Part shown: in pieces, positions 16,261 to 29,188 of the stretch | Position numbering within the stretch: the stretch's first letter is position 1 | How the letters are laid out: each line of letters opens with the position of its first letter | Source of the DNA: CAIYZT01 sp947461435 | GTDB taxonomy: Bacteria > Pseudomonadota > Alphaproteobacteria > Rhodobacterales > Rhodobacteraceae | NCBI GenBank assembly: GCA_965284435.1 | Contig: OZ260083.1 | Span: 1,054,001 to 1,118,000 of the forward strand | Length of the DNA: 64,000 bases | Direction of reading: 5' to 3' | Notes under the pieces: generated by a model | What the model saw: only the letters and a program-made list of their open reading frames with translations | Told to the model about the DNA's origin: nothing | Databases searched by the model: none | Program-made: the position numbers and the translations under genes

Positions 16261-16339
16261 ATTCGGGTTTGGGCGGGATAACTGCCCATAAACACAGAAT
16301 TTTTCGGGATTTATGCCCGAACATGAGGATGGACTAGGC

Positions 16340-16873
16340 ATGGCCAAGCGGTGGTATTCGGTAAGCGTTCTCTCGAACTTCGAGAAGAAAGTGGCCGAGC
16401 AAATCAAAACTGCCGTGGCCGAAGCAGGCTTGACCGACGAGATCGAAGAAGTGCTGGTGCCGACCGAAGAGGTGCTTGAAGTGCGCCGCGGCAAGAAGGT
16501 GACATCGGAACGTCGCTTCATGCCGGGCTATGTTCTGGTGCGCATGGAAATGTCCAGCCAAGGCTATCACCTGATCTCTTCGATCAATCGCGTGACGGGG
16601 TTTCTTGGCCCGCAGGGCAAGCCGATGCCGATGCGCGATGCAGAGGTGAATGCAATCTTGCACCGCGTCGAAGAAGGTCTGGAAGCGCCGCGCAACCTGA
16701 TCCGCTTTGACATCGGCGAGAAGGTCAAGGTCACCGATGGTCCCTTCGAGGGCTTTGATGGCATGGTCGAAGAAGTGGACGAAGGGCATAGCCGCCTGAA
16801 AGTCTCTGTATCGATCTTTGGGCGCGCAACGCCCGTGGAATTGGAATTCACTCAGGTCACCAAAGGGGCCTAA
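16340..16873 (+). CDS. nusG: Transcription termination/antitermination factor NusG
   Basis: This 177-aa NusG binds RNA polymerase and couples it to ribosomes or Rho. The N-terminal NGN domain starts MAKRWYSVSVLSNFEKKVAE and includes RRFMPGYVLVRMEM; the C-terminal KOW domain contains VKVTDGPFEGFDGMVEEVD and KVSVSIFGRATPVEL. I chose the ATG at 16340 (GAGGA at 16325-16329, standard N-terminus) rather than an upstream ATG that would add nine residues. It precedes rplK in the usual order. Because of the terminator before it, it may have its own promoter in 16261-16339, but I cannot define one. Confidence 0.96.
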   Translation: MAKRWYSVSVLSNFEKKVAEQIKTAVAEAGLTDEIEEVLVPTEEVLEVRRGKKVTSERRFMPGYVLVRMEMSSQGYHLISSINRVTGFLGPQGKPMPMRDAEVNAILHRVEEGLEAPRNLIRFDIGEKVKVTDGPFEGFDGMVEEVDEGHSRLKVSVSIFGRATPVELEFTQVTKGA

Positions 16874-16879
16874 GTGTAT

Positions 16880-16986
16880 CGCGTGGGAGGCACGCGCCAA
16901 GGGTTCGCCCGCGGTGACAAGCCGAACCACTAAACCGCGCCGGATGTTCAATGGTGAACGTGGCGCAGTGACAAAGGAGAGGCCAA
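16880..16986 (+). promoter_or_regulatory. Structured leader of rplK-rplA
   Basis: The 113-bp gap after nusG contains several short hairpins: CGCGTG/CACGCG (16880-16896), GGTTCG/CGAACC spanning 16909-16930, and GCGCC/GGCGC enclosing GTTCA/TGAAC close to the rplK ribosome binding site AAGGAGAGG. In bacteria L1 represses translation of the L11-L1 mRNA through a leader structure, so this region is the natural candidate. The assignment is inferred from position and folding only. Confidence 0.3.
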
Positions 16987-17439
16987 ATGGCCAAGAAGAT
17001 TATCGGCAGCTTGAAGCTGCAAGTGAAAGCGGGCCAAGCCAACCCGTCCCCGCCGGTCGGTCCTGCGCTGGGTCAGCGCGGCCTGAACATCATGGCCTTC
17101 GTGAAGGAATTCAACGCGAAGACGGCTGATCTGGCTTTGGGCACACCAACGCCCGTGATCATCACCTACTATCAGGACAAGTCGTTCAGCCTTGAATTCA
17201 AGACGCCTCCGGCTTCTTTCCTGATCAAGCAGGCCGCTGGTCTGCCGCAAGTGGGCAAGCGCAACCGCGCCAAGGGTTCCGTGAAACCCGGACGTGAAGT
17301 TGCCGGCTCGATCACCGTGGCCTCTGTGCGCAAGATTGCAGAAACCAAGATGAAAGACCTCAACGCCAATTCGATCGAAGCGGCAATGAGCATCATTCTT
17401 GGCTCCGCCAAATCCTGCGGCATCGAAGTGAAGGGCTAA
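16987..17439 (+). CDS. rplK: 50S ribosomal protein L11
   Basis: This 150-aa L11 forms the GTPase-associated stalk base with 23S rRNA. Clear L11 signatures are LKLQVKAGQANPSPPVGPAL, QRGLNIMAFVKEFNAKT and the C-terminal rRNA-binding helix region ending IILGSAKSCGIEV. It is slightly longer than E. coli L11 (142 aa) because of small internal differences. AAGGAGAGG precedes the ATG. rplA starts 4 bp after its stop. Confidence 0.97.
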   Translation: MAKKIIGSLKLQVKAGQANPSPPVGPALGQRGLNIMAFVKEFNAKTADLALGTPTPVIITYYQDKSFSLEFKTPPASFLIKQAAGLPQVGKRNRAKGSVKPGREVAGSITVASVRKIAETKMKDLNANSIEAAMSIILGSAKSCGIEVKG

Positions 17440-17443
17440 ATTC

Positions 17444-18142
17444 ATGGCAAAAATTGCAAAGCGCGTCGCCAAGGCGCAAGAACTCTTCGCGGCCAAGACC
17501 ATCATTTCGGTCGAAGATGCCGTGGCTCTGATCAAGAAGGCGGCTTCGGCAAAGTTCGACGAAACGCTGGAAATCGCGATGAATCTGGGCGTTGACCCGC
17601 GTCACGCCGACCAGATGGTTCGCGGTGTGGTTCAGTTGCCCAATGGCACCGGTAAAACCGTGCGCGTGGCCGTGTTCGCTCGCGGCGTGAAGGCCGATGA
17701 AGCCAAGGCAGCAGGGGCCGATATCGTCGGCGCCGAAGATCTGCTGGAAACCATCCAAAGCGGCAAGATCGAATTTGACCGCTGCATCGCCACGCCGGAT
17801 ATGATGCCGCTGGTGGGCCGCTTGGGCAAGATCCTGGGCCCGCGCAACCTGATGCCGAACCCAAAGGTCGGCACCGTGACGATGGACGTGAAAACGGCTG
17901 TCACCGCGGCCAAAGGCGGCGAAGTGCAGTTCAAGGTCGAAAAGGCCGGCGTGATCCACGCAGGTATCGGCAAGGTGTCCTTCACCGACGAGATGCTGAG
18001 CCAGAACGTCCGCGCCTTCGTTGATGCCGTCACCCGCGCCAAGCCTGCAGGCGCCAAAGGCGCTTACCTGAAAAAAGTCTCGCTGGCCTCGACCATGGGC
18101 CCGGGCGTTTCGGTTGACTTGGCTTCGGCCACCGCAAAGTAA
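17444..18142 (+). CDS. rplA: 50S ribosomal protein L1
   Basis: This 232-aa L1 is of normal length. It carries the typical EIAMNLGVDPRHADQMVRG, VQLPNGTGKTVRVAVF and GRLGKILGPRNLMPNPKVGT blocks. L1 forms the mobile L1 stalk at the ribosomal E site and, as known in E. coli, represses its own operon. It follows rplK by 4 bp and is closed by a strong terminator at 18191, so rplKA form a separate unit from rplJL here. Confidence 0.97.
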   Translation: MAKIAKRVAKAQELFAAKTIISVEDAVALIKKAASAKFDETLEIAMNLGVDPRHADQMVRGVVQLPNGTGKTVRVAVFARGVKADEAKAAGADIVGAEDLLETIQSGKIEFDRCIATPDMMPLVGRLGKILGPRNLMPNPKVGTVTMDVKTAVTAAKGGEVQFKVEKAGVIHAGIGKVSFTDEMLSQNVRAFVDAVTRAKPAGAKGAYLKKVSLASTMGPGVSVDLASATAK

Positions 18143-18190
18143 TCGGCCACCCCGCACAACCGGGGGTAGTCATATTCACAACACTTCCTG

Positions 18191-18219
18191 AAAACGGCTG
18201 CCCTTGGGTGGCCGTTTTT
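18191..18219 (+). terminator. Rho-independent terminator after rplA
   Basis: AAAACGGC pairs with GCCGTTTT, extended inward through TGCC/GGTG-type pairs around a short loop, with a T-rich end (TTTTTGTTG). It lies 49 bp after the rplA stop. Confidence 0.8.
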
Positions 18220-18293
18220 GTTGTGAAACGGGGGGCAAGTGGCGTAGCTTTCGCGTAAAGCAGACACAGATCTGCACCGAGCAGGAGCGCGCG

Positions 18294-19091
18294 ATGCACA
18301 GTCAGGACTTTGGGCCGCCAGACAGGCCGCCCGACACGGCGCCAGACAGGCCCGCACCCCGGATCGTGGTCTATTCCTGCTATTTCGGCCAATACGAACC
18401 CTTCAACCCAAAGGCTCTGGGCCCCGGCGACGGATACGACCGGGTGGTCCTGACCGATCAGCCCCTTTTGGCCGACGGGATCACCATGCATTCCTGCGCC
18501 CCCGGCACCCAGAACGGCGCAACATCAACCAGCCTGTCGCGCCTTGCCAAGATCCGCCCTCATCTCTTCTTTTCGCAGTACGACTGGGCGATCTATATTG
18601 ACAACAGCGCTTCCCTCCTGCGCAATCCCGCGCAAATCGTTGCAGAGATAGAGCGTTCCGAAGGCGGCAATGCCCCCGCAGGCCGCTATCTTTTTGCCCA
18701 CCAACGCCGCACCTGCGCCTACCGCGAGGCGCGGCTGTGCCTGAAAAAGGGCCGCATCCCGCGGGCCGATTACCGCCGCCAGATCCAGCACTATCAGGCC
18801 GCCGGCTTTCCCATGGACCACGGTCTTTATGTGAACACGATGATGGTGCAAAAGATGGGCGATGCCGCAACGGATGCCTTCAACGACGCCTGGTACGACC
18901 ATTTCCTCGCCTTCACGCAGCGCGATCAGATTTCGCTGCCGTTCATGCTGTGGCAACAGGGCTATCCTGTGCGCCTCATGCCGCACTCTTTGTTCGATCT
19001 GGCGCAATGGCCGGTGTTCAAGAAATTCCGCCGCCAGCAGTTCCAATCCGGACAGCGCGCCCGCGCCGCCAAACGGGCCAAAGCCGCCTGA
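18294..19091 (+). CDS. DUF616/TOD1-MUCI70-type putative glycosyltransferase
   Basis: This 265-aa protein resembles the DUF616 (PF04765) glycosyltransferase-like family. After a Pro/Asp-rich N-terminus it reads IVVYSCYFGQYE (about 22-33), LAKIRPHLFFSQYDWAIYID (about 81-100, the K-x2-PH...Y-DW-x-IYID signature), FAHQRRTCAYREA and AAGFPMDHGLYVNTMMVQKM, matching the family's nucleotide-sugar-fold blocks. No signal peptide or transmembrane segment is visible. The start is the ATG at 18294 with GGAG nearby. It lies between rplA and rplJ with a terminator on each side and is therefore probably transcribed alone. Acceptor and donor are unknown; surface-polysaccharide or glycoprotein modification is a guess. 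Confidence 0.78.
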   Translation: MHSQDFGPPDRPPDTAPDRPAPRIVVYSCYFGQYEPFNPKALGPGDGYDRVVLTDQPLLADGITMHSCAPGTQNGATSTSLSRLAKIRPHLFFSQYDWAIYIDNSASLLRNPAQIVAEIERSEGGNAPAGRYLFAHQRRTCAYREARLCLKKGRIPRADYRRQIQHYQAAGFPMDHGLYVNTMMVQKMGDAATDAFNDAWYDHFLAFTQRDQISLPFMLWQQGYPVRLMPHSLFDLAQWPVFKKFRRQQFQSGQRARAAKRAKAA

Positions 19092-19179
19092 CACAAGACC
19101 AATGCAAAGGATTTGCGACAGCGCTTGATTTTGGGGTTGGAATTCCACGTGGCAGCGACTAATTACGCCAAAGCAGCAA

Positions 19180-19212
19180 GGGGCGCGATTCGTCGCGCCC
19201 CCTGTTGTTTTT
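19180..19212 (+). terminator. Rho-independent terminator after the DUF616 gene
   Basis: A perfect 9-bp stem, GGGGCGCGA (19180-19188) with TCGCGCCCC (19193-19201), closes a TTCG tetraloop and is followed by CTGTTGTTTTT. It separates the DUF616 gene from the rplJ leader. Confidence 0.85.
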
Positions 19213-19390
19213 CGTCCGAGACGGTGGGTCGCTGTTCATTCAGCTATAAATCCTGCCTGAGACGGGATCAGACCTGAGTTTCCTAAGGGTTCCTCCTTGG
19301 GCGGTGATGGCTCAGTCCCGTAAGGACCCCTGTGCCGGAATGTTCCGGTGCAAATGAGCCGGGGAATCCCCCCAAACTTGGAGTGAAACT
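19213..19390 (+). promoter_or_regulatory. Putative L10 (rplJ) mRNA leader
   Basis: The 178 bp between the terminator and rplJ are non-coding and rich in pairing segments: ACGGGA near 19262 with TCCCGT near 19316, CCTGAG near 19273 with CTCAG near 19311, and CCGGA/TCCGG around ATGT near 19337. A long-range helix enclosing smaller hairpins just upstream of rplJ is the layout of the L10 leader, where L10-L12 binds and represses translation. A TATAAA at 19245-19250 may be the -10 box of the promoter, without a recognisable -35. Confidence 0.5.
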
Positions 19391-19906
19391 GTGGATAGAG
19401 CCCAAAAAGAGAAAGTGGTCGCCGATCTGGACCAGATCTTCGCAAGCTCTGGCGTGGTTGTGGTTGCACACTACGTAGGTATGACCGTTGCACAGATGCA
19501 GGACCTGCGCGCCAAAATGCGCGAAGTAGGCGGGTCCGTACGCGTTGCCAAGAACAAGCTCGCCAAAATTGCCCTTGATGGGAAGCCCGGCGTTAAAATG
19601 GGCAGCCTTCTGACGGGGATGACCGTACTCGCTTACTCGGAGGATCCTGTGGCTGCGGCCAAGGTTGCCGAGGCCTATGCCAAAGCCAACGAAAAGTTCG
19701 TTATCTTGGGCGGGGCAATGGGCGATGCGGTTCTGGACCAGGCTGGTGTAAAGGCCGTCGCCTCGATGCCGTCGCGTGATGAGCTTATTGCTCAGATCGT
19801 TGGCATGATCGGGTCGCCTGCTTCGGCTCTTGCTGGTGCCATTGGCGCGCCTGCTGCGAACATCGCAAGCATCCTTTCGACAATCGAGGAAAAGGCAGCC
19901 GCCTGA
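19391..19906 (+). CDS. rplJ: 50S ribosomal protein L10
   Basis: This 171-aa L10 starts with GTG (MDRAQKEKVVADLDQIF), with GGAG about nine bases upstream. The blocks VVAHYVGMTVAQMQDLRAKM and RVAKNKLAKIAL are typical. L10 anchors the L7/L12 dimers on the ribosomal stalk and, together with them, is the known translational repressor of the rplJL mRNA. It is preceded by a long structured leader and followed by rplL after 61 bp. Confidence 0.96.
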   Translation: MDRAQKEKVVADLDQIFASSGVVVVAHYVGMTVAQMQDLRAKMREVGGSVRVAKNKLAKIALDGKPGVKMGSLLTGMTVLAYSEDPVAAAKVAEAYAKANEKFVILGGAMGDAVLDQAGVKAVASMPSRDELIAQIVGMIGSPASALAGAIGAPAANIASILSTIEEKAAA

Positions 19907-19967
19907 TCCTGACCTGCGTGGGACATCCCATCGCGTTGGAAACCTTTAACCTTACGGAATGAGCAAA

Positions 19968-20345
19968 ATGGCTGATCTGAACAAACTCGCCGAAGAAATC
20001 GTTGGTCTGACCCTCCTGCAAGCACAGGAACTGAAGACCATCCTGAAAGACAAGTACGGCATCGAGCCGGCAGCCGGTGGCGCCGTCATGATGGCTGCTG
20101 GCCCCGCTGCAGCTGCTGCTGCACCGGCCGAAGAGCAGACCGAATTTGACGTTGTCCTGACCGAAGCTGGTCCGAACAAAATCAACGTCATCAAAGAAGT
20201 CCGCACCATCACCGGTCTGGGCCTGAAAGAAGCCAAGGACCTCGTTGAGGCCGGCGGCAAAGTGAAAGAAGGCGTTTCGAAAGCTGACGCTGAAGGCTTC
20301 AAGAAGACCCTTGAAGGCGCTGGCGCCAAGGTTGAACTGAAGTAA
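19968..20345 (+). CDS. rplL: 50S ribosomal protein L7/L12
   Basis: This 125-aa L7/L12 has an N-terminal dimerisation domain (ADLNKLAEEIVGLTLLQAQE), an Ala-rich hinge (about 37-52) and the C-terminal factor-binding domain (KINVIKEVRTITGLGLKEAK). It recruits translational GTPases. I chose the second ATG (19968), which has GGA at the right distance; the ATG at 19959 would directly abut that site. The 262 bp before rpoB contain a very stable hairpin. Confidence 0.97.
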   Translation: MADLNKLAEEIVGLTLLQAQELKTILKDKYGIEPAAGGAVMMAAGPAAAAAAPAEEQTEFDVVLTEAGPNKINVIKEVRTITGLGLKEAKDLVEAGGKVKEGVSKADAEGFKKTLEGAGAKVELK

Positions 20346-20399
20346 TCGGGAAGGGGTTGCACGGCCTCGGTGCCCTGCCATCCCACCCCATGATTTTCT

Positions 20400-20429
20400 G
20401 ACTGGGTCGAGGGGAACCTCGGCCCAGTC
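20400..20429 (+). promoter_or_regulatory. Strong hairpin between rplL and rpoB (attenuator or processing site)
   Basis: A 13-bp stem with one G-U pair (20400-20412 with 20417-20429) closes a GGAA loop. No T-run follows, so it is not a classic terminator. In E. coli the rplL-rpoB gap carries an attenuator and an RNase III site that lower rpoBC expression relative to rplJL; this hairpin sits in the same place. Weaker hairpins follow near 20492 and 20551. Confidence 0.6.
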
Positions 20430-20607
20430 AATCGCGTCTTGGAAGGGGCTTTTGCGAAAGCCGGTTCCAAGGTGCGGTGATAGGTTCGGGAGCTGCCTGA
20501 CGGGACAGGTGGCATGAATTGAACCTTCGCTCCCTCTCGCCAAGCGGCGTGCCCCTGTGCCCGACAGGACGCGCGCCGGCGAAAAAAGATGAAAGGTAAC
20601 GACGAGC

Positions 20608-23600
20608 ATGGCGCAAGCTTACGTTGGTCAGAAGCGGATCCGCCGGTATTTCGGCAAAATTCGCGAAGTTCTGGACATGCCGAACCTGATTGAGGTTCAG
20701 AAATCCTCCTACGATCTGTTTTTGCGGTCGGGCGACAGCCCCAAACCGCTGGATGGCGAGGGCATCCAAGGTACTTTCCAGTCGGTTTTCCCGATCAAGG
20801 ATTTTAACGAAACGGCCGTTTTGGAATTCGTGAAATACGAATTGGAAAAACCAAAGTACGACGTGGATGAATGCCAGTCGCGCGACATGACCTATGCAGC
20901 ACCGTTGAAGGTCACGCTGCGCCTGATCGTGTTTGATGTCGATGAAACCACCGGCGCACGGTCGGTCAAGGACATCAAGGAACAAGACGTCTACATGGGC
21001 GATATGCCTTTGATGACCCACAACGGCACCTTCATCGTGAATGGCACCGAGCGGGTTATCGTCAGCCAGATGCACCGCTCGCCGGGCGTGTTCTTTGACC
21101 ACGACAAGGGCAAGACCCACTCGTCGGGCAAACTCTTGTTTGCCTGCCGGATCATTCCGTACCGCGGATCGTGGCTCGATTTTGAATTCGACGCCAAGGA
21201 CATCGTTTTTGCGCGGATCGACCGTCGCCGTAAACTGCCTGTCACGACCCTGCTTTACGCGCTCGGCATGGATCAAGAAGGCATCATGGATGCCTATTAC
21301 GAAACCATCAATTTCAAGCATGTCAAGAACAAGGGCTGGATCACCAAGTTCTTCCCGTCGCGCGTTTCGGGCACGCGGCCAACCTATGATCTGGTCGATG
21401 CCGCCACCGGCGAAGTCATTCTGAAAGCGGGCGAAAAGTGCACGCCGCGGATGGTGAAGAAGTGGAAAGACGAAGCTTCGGTCACCGAACTTCTGGTGCC
21501 GTTCGATCACATTCTGGGCCGCTATGTCGCCAAGGACATCATCAACGATGAAACCGGCGAGATCTGGGCAGAAGCCGGTGACGAACTGACGATGGATTAT
21601 GACCGTGACGGCGAACCCAAGGGCGGCAGCGTCAAGGTGCTGATCGACCAAGGGATCACCGACATTCCAGTGCTGGACATCGACAATATCAACGTCGGTC
21701 CTTACATCCGCAACACGATGGCCGCAGACAAGAACATGGGGCGCGACACCGCCCTGATGGACATCTACCGCGTCATGCGTCCGGGCGAGCCGCCAACCGT
21801 TGAAGCGGCCAGCCAGATGTTCGATACCCTGTTCTTCGACAGCGAGCGCTATGATCTGTCGGCCGTTGGCCGCGTGAAAATGAACATGCGTTTGGATTTG
21901 GGCCGCCCTGACACCCAGCGCACGCTTGACCGCGCCGATATCGTGGCCTGCATCAAGGCGCTGACCGAACTGCGCGACGGCAAAGGCGAGATCGACGACA
22001 TCGACCACCTTGGCAACCGCCGGGTCCGCTCAGTCGGCGAATTGATGGAAAATCAATACCGCGTCGGCCTTCTTCGGATGGAGCGCGCGATCAAGGAACG
22101 CATGTCCTCGGTCGAAATCGACACGATCATGCCGCAAGACCTGATCAACGCCAAACCGGCCGCCGCAGCGGTGCGTGAATTCTTCGGCTCCTCGCAGCTG
22201 TCGCAGTTCATGGACCAAACCAACCCGCTGTCCGAAGTGACGCACAAGCGCCGCCTGTCGGCCCTCGGGCCGGGCGGTTTGACCCGCGAACGCGCCGGAT
22301 TTGAAGTCCGCGACGTTCACCCGACACACTATGGCCGGATGTGCCCGATTGAAACGCCCGAAGGCCAGAACATCGGCCTGATCAACTCGCTGGCCACTTT
22401 CGCCCGCGTGAACAAGTACGGCTTCATCGAAACACCGTACCGCAAGGTGATCGACGGCAAAGTCACCGACGACGTGGTCTATATGTCCGCGACCGAGGAG
22501 ATGCGCCACACCGTGGCTCAGGCAAACGCCAGCCAGGACGCCGAGGGCCGCTTTACCGACGATCTGATTTCGTCGCGCAAAGCGGGCGACTTCATGCTGA
22601 ACCCGCCAGATGCGATCGACCTGATCGACGTCTCGCCAAAGCAGCTCGTGTCTGTCGCCGCCTCCTTGATCCCGTTCCTTGAAAACGACGACGCAAACCG
22701 CGCCCTCATGGGCTCGAACATGCAGCGTCAGGCGGTTCCCTTGCTGCAATCGGATGCCCCCTTTGTCGGCACCGGAATTGAAGCCGTGGTCGCGCGCGAT
22801 TCTGGCGCGGCCATCATGGCCCGCCGGGCAGGTGTCATCGATCAGGTGGACGCGACCCGTATCGTCGTGCGCGCCACCGAAATGCTGGAACCCGGAGAGC
22901 CGGGCGTCGACATCTACCGTCTGCGCAAGTTCAAGCGGTCAAACCAATCCTCCTGCATCAACCAGCGTCCGCTGGTGAAGGTGGGCGACATTGTGATGCG
23001 CGGCGAAGTTGTGGCCGACGGCCCCTGCACCGACATGGGCGAATTGGCCCTTGGCCGGAACGTGGTCGTCGCCTTCATGCCTTGGAACGGGTACAACTAC
23101 GAAGACAGTATCCTGATTTCCGAACGCATCCTGCGCGACGACGTGTTCACCTCGATCCACATCGAAGAATACGAAGTGGCGGCCCGCGATACGAAACTGG
23201 GGCCAGAGGAAATTACCCGCGATATCCCGAACGTCGGTGAAGAAGCGCTGCGCAACCTCGACGAGGCTGGCATCGTCTACATCGGCGCCGAGGTTCAGCC
23301 CGGGGACATTCTGGTTGGCAAAATCACCCCCAAAGGTGAATCGCCCATGACCCCGGAAGAAAAACTGCTGCGGGCGATCTTCGGCGAAAAGGCTTCGGAT
23401 GTGCGCGACACCTCCTTGCGTCTGCCGCCCGGCGCCTATGGCACGATCGTCGAAGTGCGCGTGTTCAACCGTCACGGTGTGGACAAAGACGAACGCGCCC
23501 TGCAGATCGAACGCGAAGAAGTCGAACGTCTGGCGCGTGACCGCGACGACGAGCTGACAATTCTGGAGCGTAACATCTACTCGCGCCTCAAGACGCTGAT

Positions 23601-24741
23601 CAAAGGCCGCGTGGCTGTCAAAGGCCCCAAAGGCATCAAGTCCGGATCGACCATCGACGAAGATCTGCTGGGCACGCTGTCGCGTGGTCAGTGGTGGCAG
23701 CTTGCGGTGGCCGAAGAAGACCTCGCCAAAGAGGTCGAAGCCCTGCATGACCAGTTCGAAGCCCAAAAACGTGCCTTGGATAACCGCTTTGACGACAAAG
23801 TGGAAAAGGTCCGTCGCGGCGACGATTTGCCTCCGGGTGTGATGAAGATGGTCAAAGTCTTCGTGGCCGTGAAGCGCAAGCTTCAGCCGGGCGACAAGAT
23901 GGCAGGCCGTCACGGCAACAAGGGTGTTATCTCGAAAGTCGTCCCGATGGAGGATATGCCCTTCCTCGCCGACGGTACCCCGGTTGACCTGGTGTTGAAC
24001 CCACTGGGTGTGCCATCGCGCATGAACGTTGGCCAGATCCTGGAAACGCACATGGGCTGGGCTGCACGTGGCCTTGGCATCAAGATCGACGACGCGCTGA
24101 AGGAATATCGCCGCAGCGGTGATATGACCCCGGTGCGCGACGCCGTTCGCTTTGCCTACGGCGATGAGACCTATGAAGAAGCTTTTGCTGACCGTACCGA
24201 AGCCGAGTTCCTGGAACTGGCAGGGAATGTCACCAAAGGTGTGCCGATTGCCACCCCGGTGTTTGACGGGGCCAAAGAGGCTGACGTGAACGACGCGCTG
24301 ACGCGCGCCGGGTTCGACACCTCGGGTCAATCGGTGGTCTTCGATGGCCGCTCGGGTGAACAATTCGCCCGCAAAGTCACCGTGGGCGTGAAATACATGC
24401 TGAAACTTCACCACTTGGTGGATGACAAGCTGCACGCCCGTTCGACCGGACCATACTCGCTCGTCACACAGCAGCCGCTGGGTGGTAAGGCGCAGTTCGG
24501 TGGTCAGCGTCTTGGGGAAATGGAGGTCTGGGCTCTGGAAGCCTACGGTGCCGCCTACACCCTGCAAGAGATGTTGACCGTAAAGTCGGACGACGTGGCA
24601 GGCCGGACAAAGGTCTATGAAAGCATCGTCAAGGGCGAGGACAACTTTGAAGCTGGCGTGCCAGAATCCTTCAACGTTCTCGTCAAGGAAGTGCGCGGCC
24701 TCGGCCTTAACATGGAACTCCTGGATGCGGAGGAAGAGTGA
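20608..24741 (+). CDS. rpoB: DNA-directed RNA polymerase subunit beta
   Basis: This 1377-aa beta subunit is full length. The rifampicin-binding cluster is at about 525-560 (SSQLSQFMDQTNPLSEVTHK, then RRLSALGPGGL), with the wild-type Ser near 551 that corresponds to S531 of E. coli. The C-terminal region has GDKMAGRHGNKGVISKVVP and the PLGGKAQFGGQRLGEMEVWA switch-region block. It forms the catalytic cleft with beta'. The start ATG follows AAAGGTAACGACGAGC. rpoC follows after a 129-bp gap that contains a palindromic element. Confidence 0.98.
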   Translation: MAQAYVGQKRIRRYFGKIREVLDMPNLIEVQKSSYDLFLRSGDSPKPLDGEGIQGTFQSVFPIKDFNETAVLEFVKYELEKPKYDVDECQSRDMTYAAPLKVTLRLIVFDVDETTGARSVKDIKEQDVYMGDMPLMTHNGTFIVNGTERVIVSQMHRSPGVFFDHDKGKTHSSGKLLFACRIIPYRGSWLDFEFDAKDIVFARIDRRRKLPVTTLLYALGMDQEGIMDAYYETINFKHVKNKGWITKFFPSRVSGTRPTYDLVDAATGEVILKAGEKCTPRMVKKWKDEASVTELLVPFDHILGRYVAKDIINDETGEIWAEAGDELTMDYDRDGEPKGGSVKVLIDQGITDIPVLDIDNINVGPYIRNTMAADKNMGRDTALMDIYRVMRPGEPPTVEAASQMFDTLFFDSERYDLSAVGRVKMNMRLDLGRPDTQRTLDRADIVACIKALTELRDGKGEIDDIDHLGNRRVRSVGELMENQYRVGLLRMERAIKERMSSVEIDTIMPQDLINAKPAAAAVREFFGSSQLSQFMDQTNPLSEVTHKRRLSALGPGGLTRERAGFEVRDVHPTHYGRMCPIETPEGQNIGLINSLATFARVNKYGFIETPYRKVIDGKVTDDVVYMSATEEMRHTVAQANASQDAEGRFTDDLISSRKAGDFMLNPPDAIDLIDVSPKQLVSVAASLIPFLENDDANRALMGSNMQRQAVPLLQSDAPFVGTGIEAVVARDSGAAIMARRAGVIDQVDATRIVVRATEMLEPGEPGVDIYRLRKFKRSNQSSCINQRPLVKVGDIVMRGEVVADGPCTDMGELALGRNVVVAFMPWNGYNYEDSILISERILRDDVFTSIHIEEYEVAARDTKLGPEEITRDIPNVGEEALRNLDEAGIVYIGAEVQPGDILVGKITPKGESPMTPEEKLLRAIFGEKASDVRDTSLRLPPGAYGTIVEVRVFNRHGVDKDERALQIEREEVERLARDRDDELTILERNIYSRLKTLIKGRVAVKGPKGIKSGSTIDEDLLGTLSRGQWWQLAVAEEDLAKEVEALHDQFEAQKRALDNRFDDKVEKVRRGDDLPPGVMKMVKVFVAVKRKLQPGDKMAGRHGNKGVISKVVPMEDMPFLADGTPVDLVLNPLGVPSRMNVGQILETHMGWAARGLGIKIDDALKEYRRSGDMTPVRDAVRFAYGDETYEEAFADRTEAEFLELAGNVTKGVPIATPVFDGAKEADVNDALTRAGFDTSGQSVVFDGRSGEQFARKVTVGVKYMLKLHHLVDDKLHARSTGPYSLVTQQPLGGKAQFGGQRLGEMEVWALEAYGAAYTLQEMLTVKSDDVAGRTKVYESIVKGEDNFEAGVPESFNVLVKEVRGLGLNMELLDAEEE

Positions 24742-24748
24742 CGCGAAA

Positions 24749-24830
24749 GGCGGGGTAAGTCCCGCCCAACGCCGAACGGTAAGGCGGGGTTCAGGCCTGA
24801 ATTTTAAAGAAAATTCAAGCTCCCCGTCTT
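24749..24830 (+). repeat. Tandem palindromes between rpoB and rpoC
   Basis: Two hairpins fill this gap. The first pairs GGCGGG (24749-24754) with CCCGCC (24761-24766). The second has an inner perfect stem GAATTTT/AAAATTC (24799-24805 with 24810-24816) around AAAG and an outer stem AAGGCGGGG/CCCCGTCTT (24781-24789 with 24822-24830). The CCTGAATTTT core inside a GGCGGGG...CCCCG frame recurs between fusA and tuf (34238-34282), so it looks like a dispersed palindromic element of the genome as well as a possible RNA-processing structure. Confidence 0.6.
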
Positions 24831-24870
24831 GCCGCACCTTCCCCCGCCGCCCTTATTCTTAGGAATTGAA

Positions 24871-29103
<4,233 letters not shown>

Positions 29104-29125
29104 TTTTGGTTGATTGACCAAGATG

Positions 29126-29152
29126 GGCCCCTCGGGAAACCGGGGGGCCTTT
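29126..29152 (+). terminator. Rho-independent terminator after rpoC
   Basis: A 10-bp GC-rich stem with one G-U pair (29126-29135 with 29140-29149) closes a GAAA tetraloop, followed by TTTACGCTTTT. Confidence 0.85.
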
Positions 29153-29188
29153 ACGCTTTTACGGATCCCGTCAGCGGCCAATCGCGCG

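Noticed and set aside
20428..22008. Long open frame on the minus strand antisense to rpoB
   Set aside because: It mirrors the codon bias of rpoB, has no ribosome binding site and resembles no family; similar frames oppose rpoC, fusA, tuf and rpoA.
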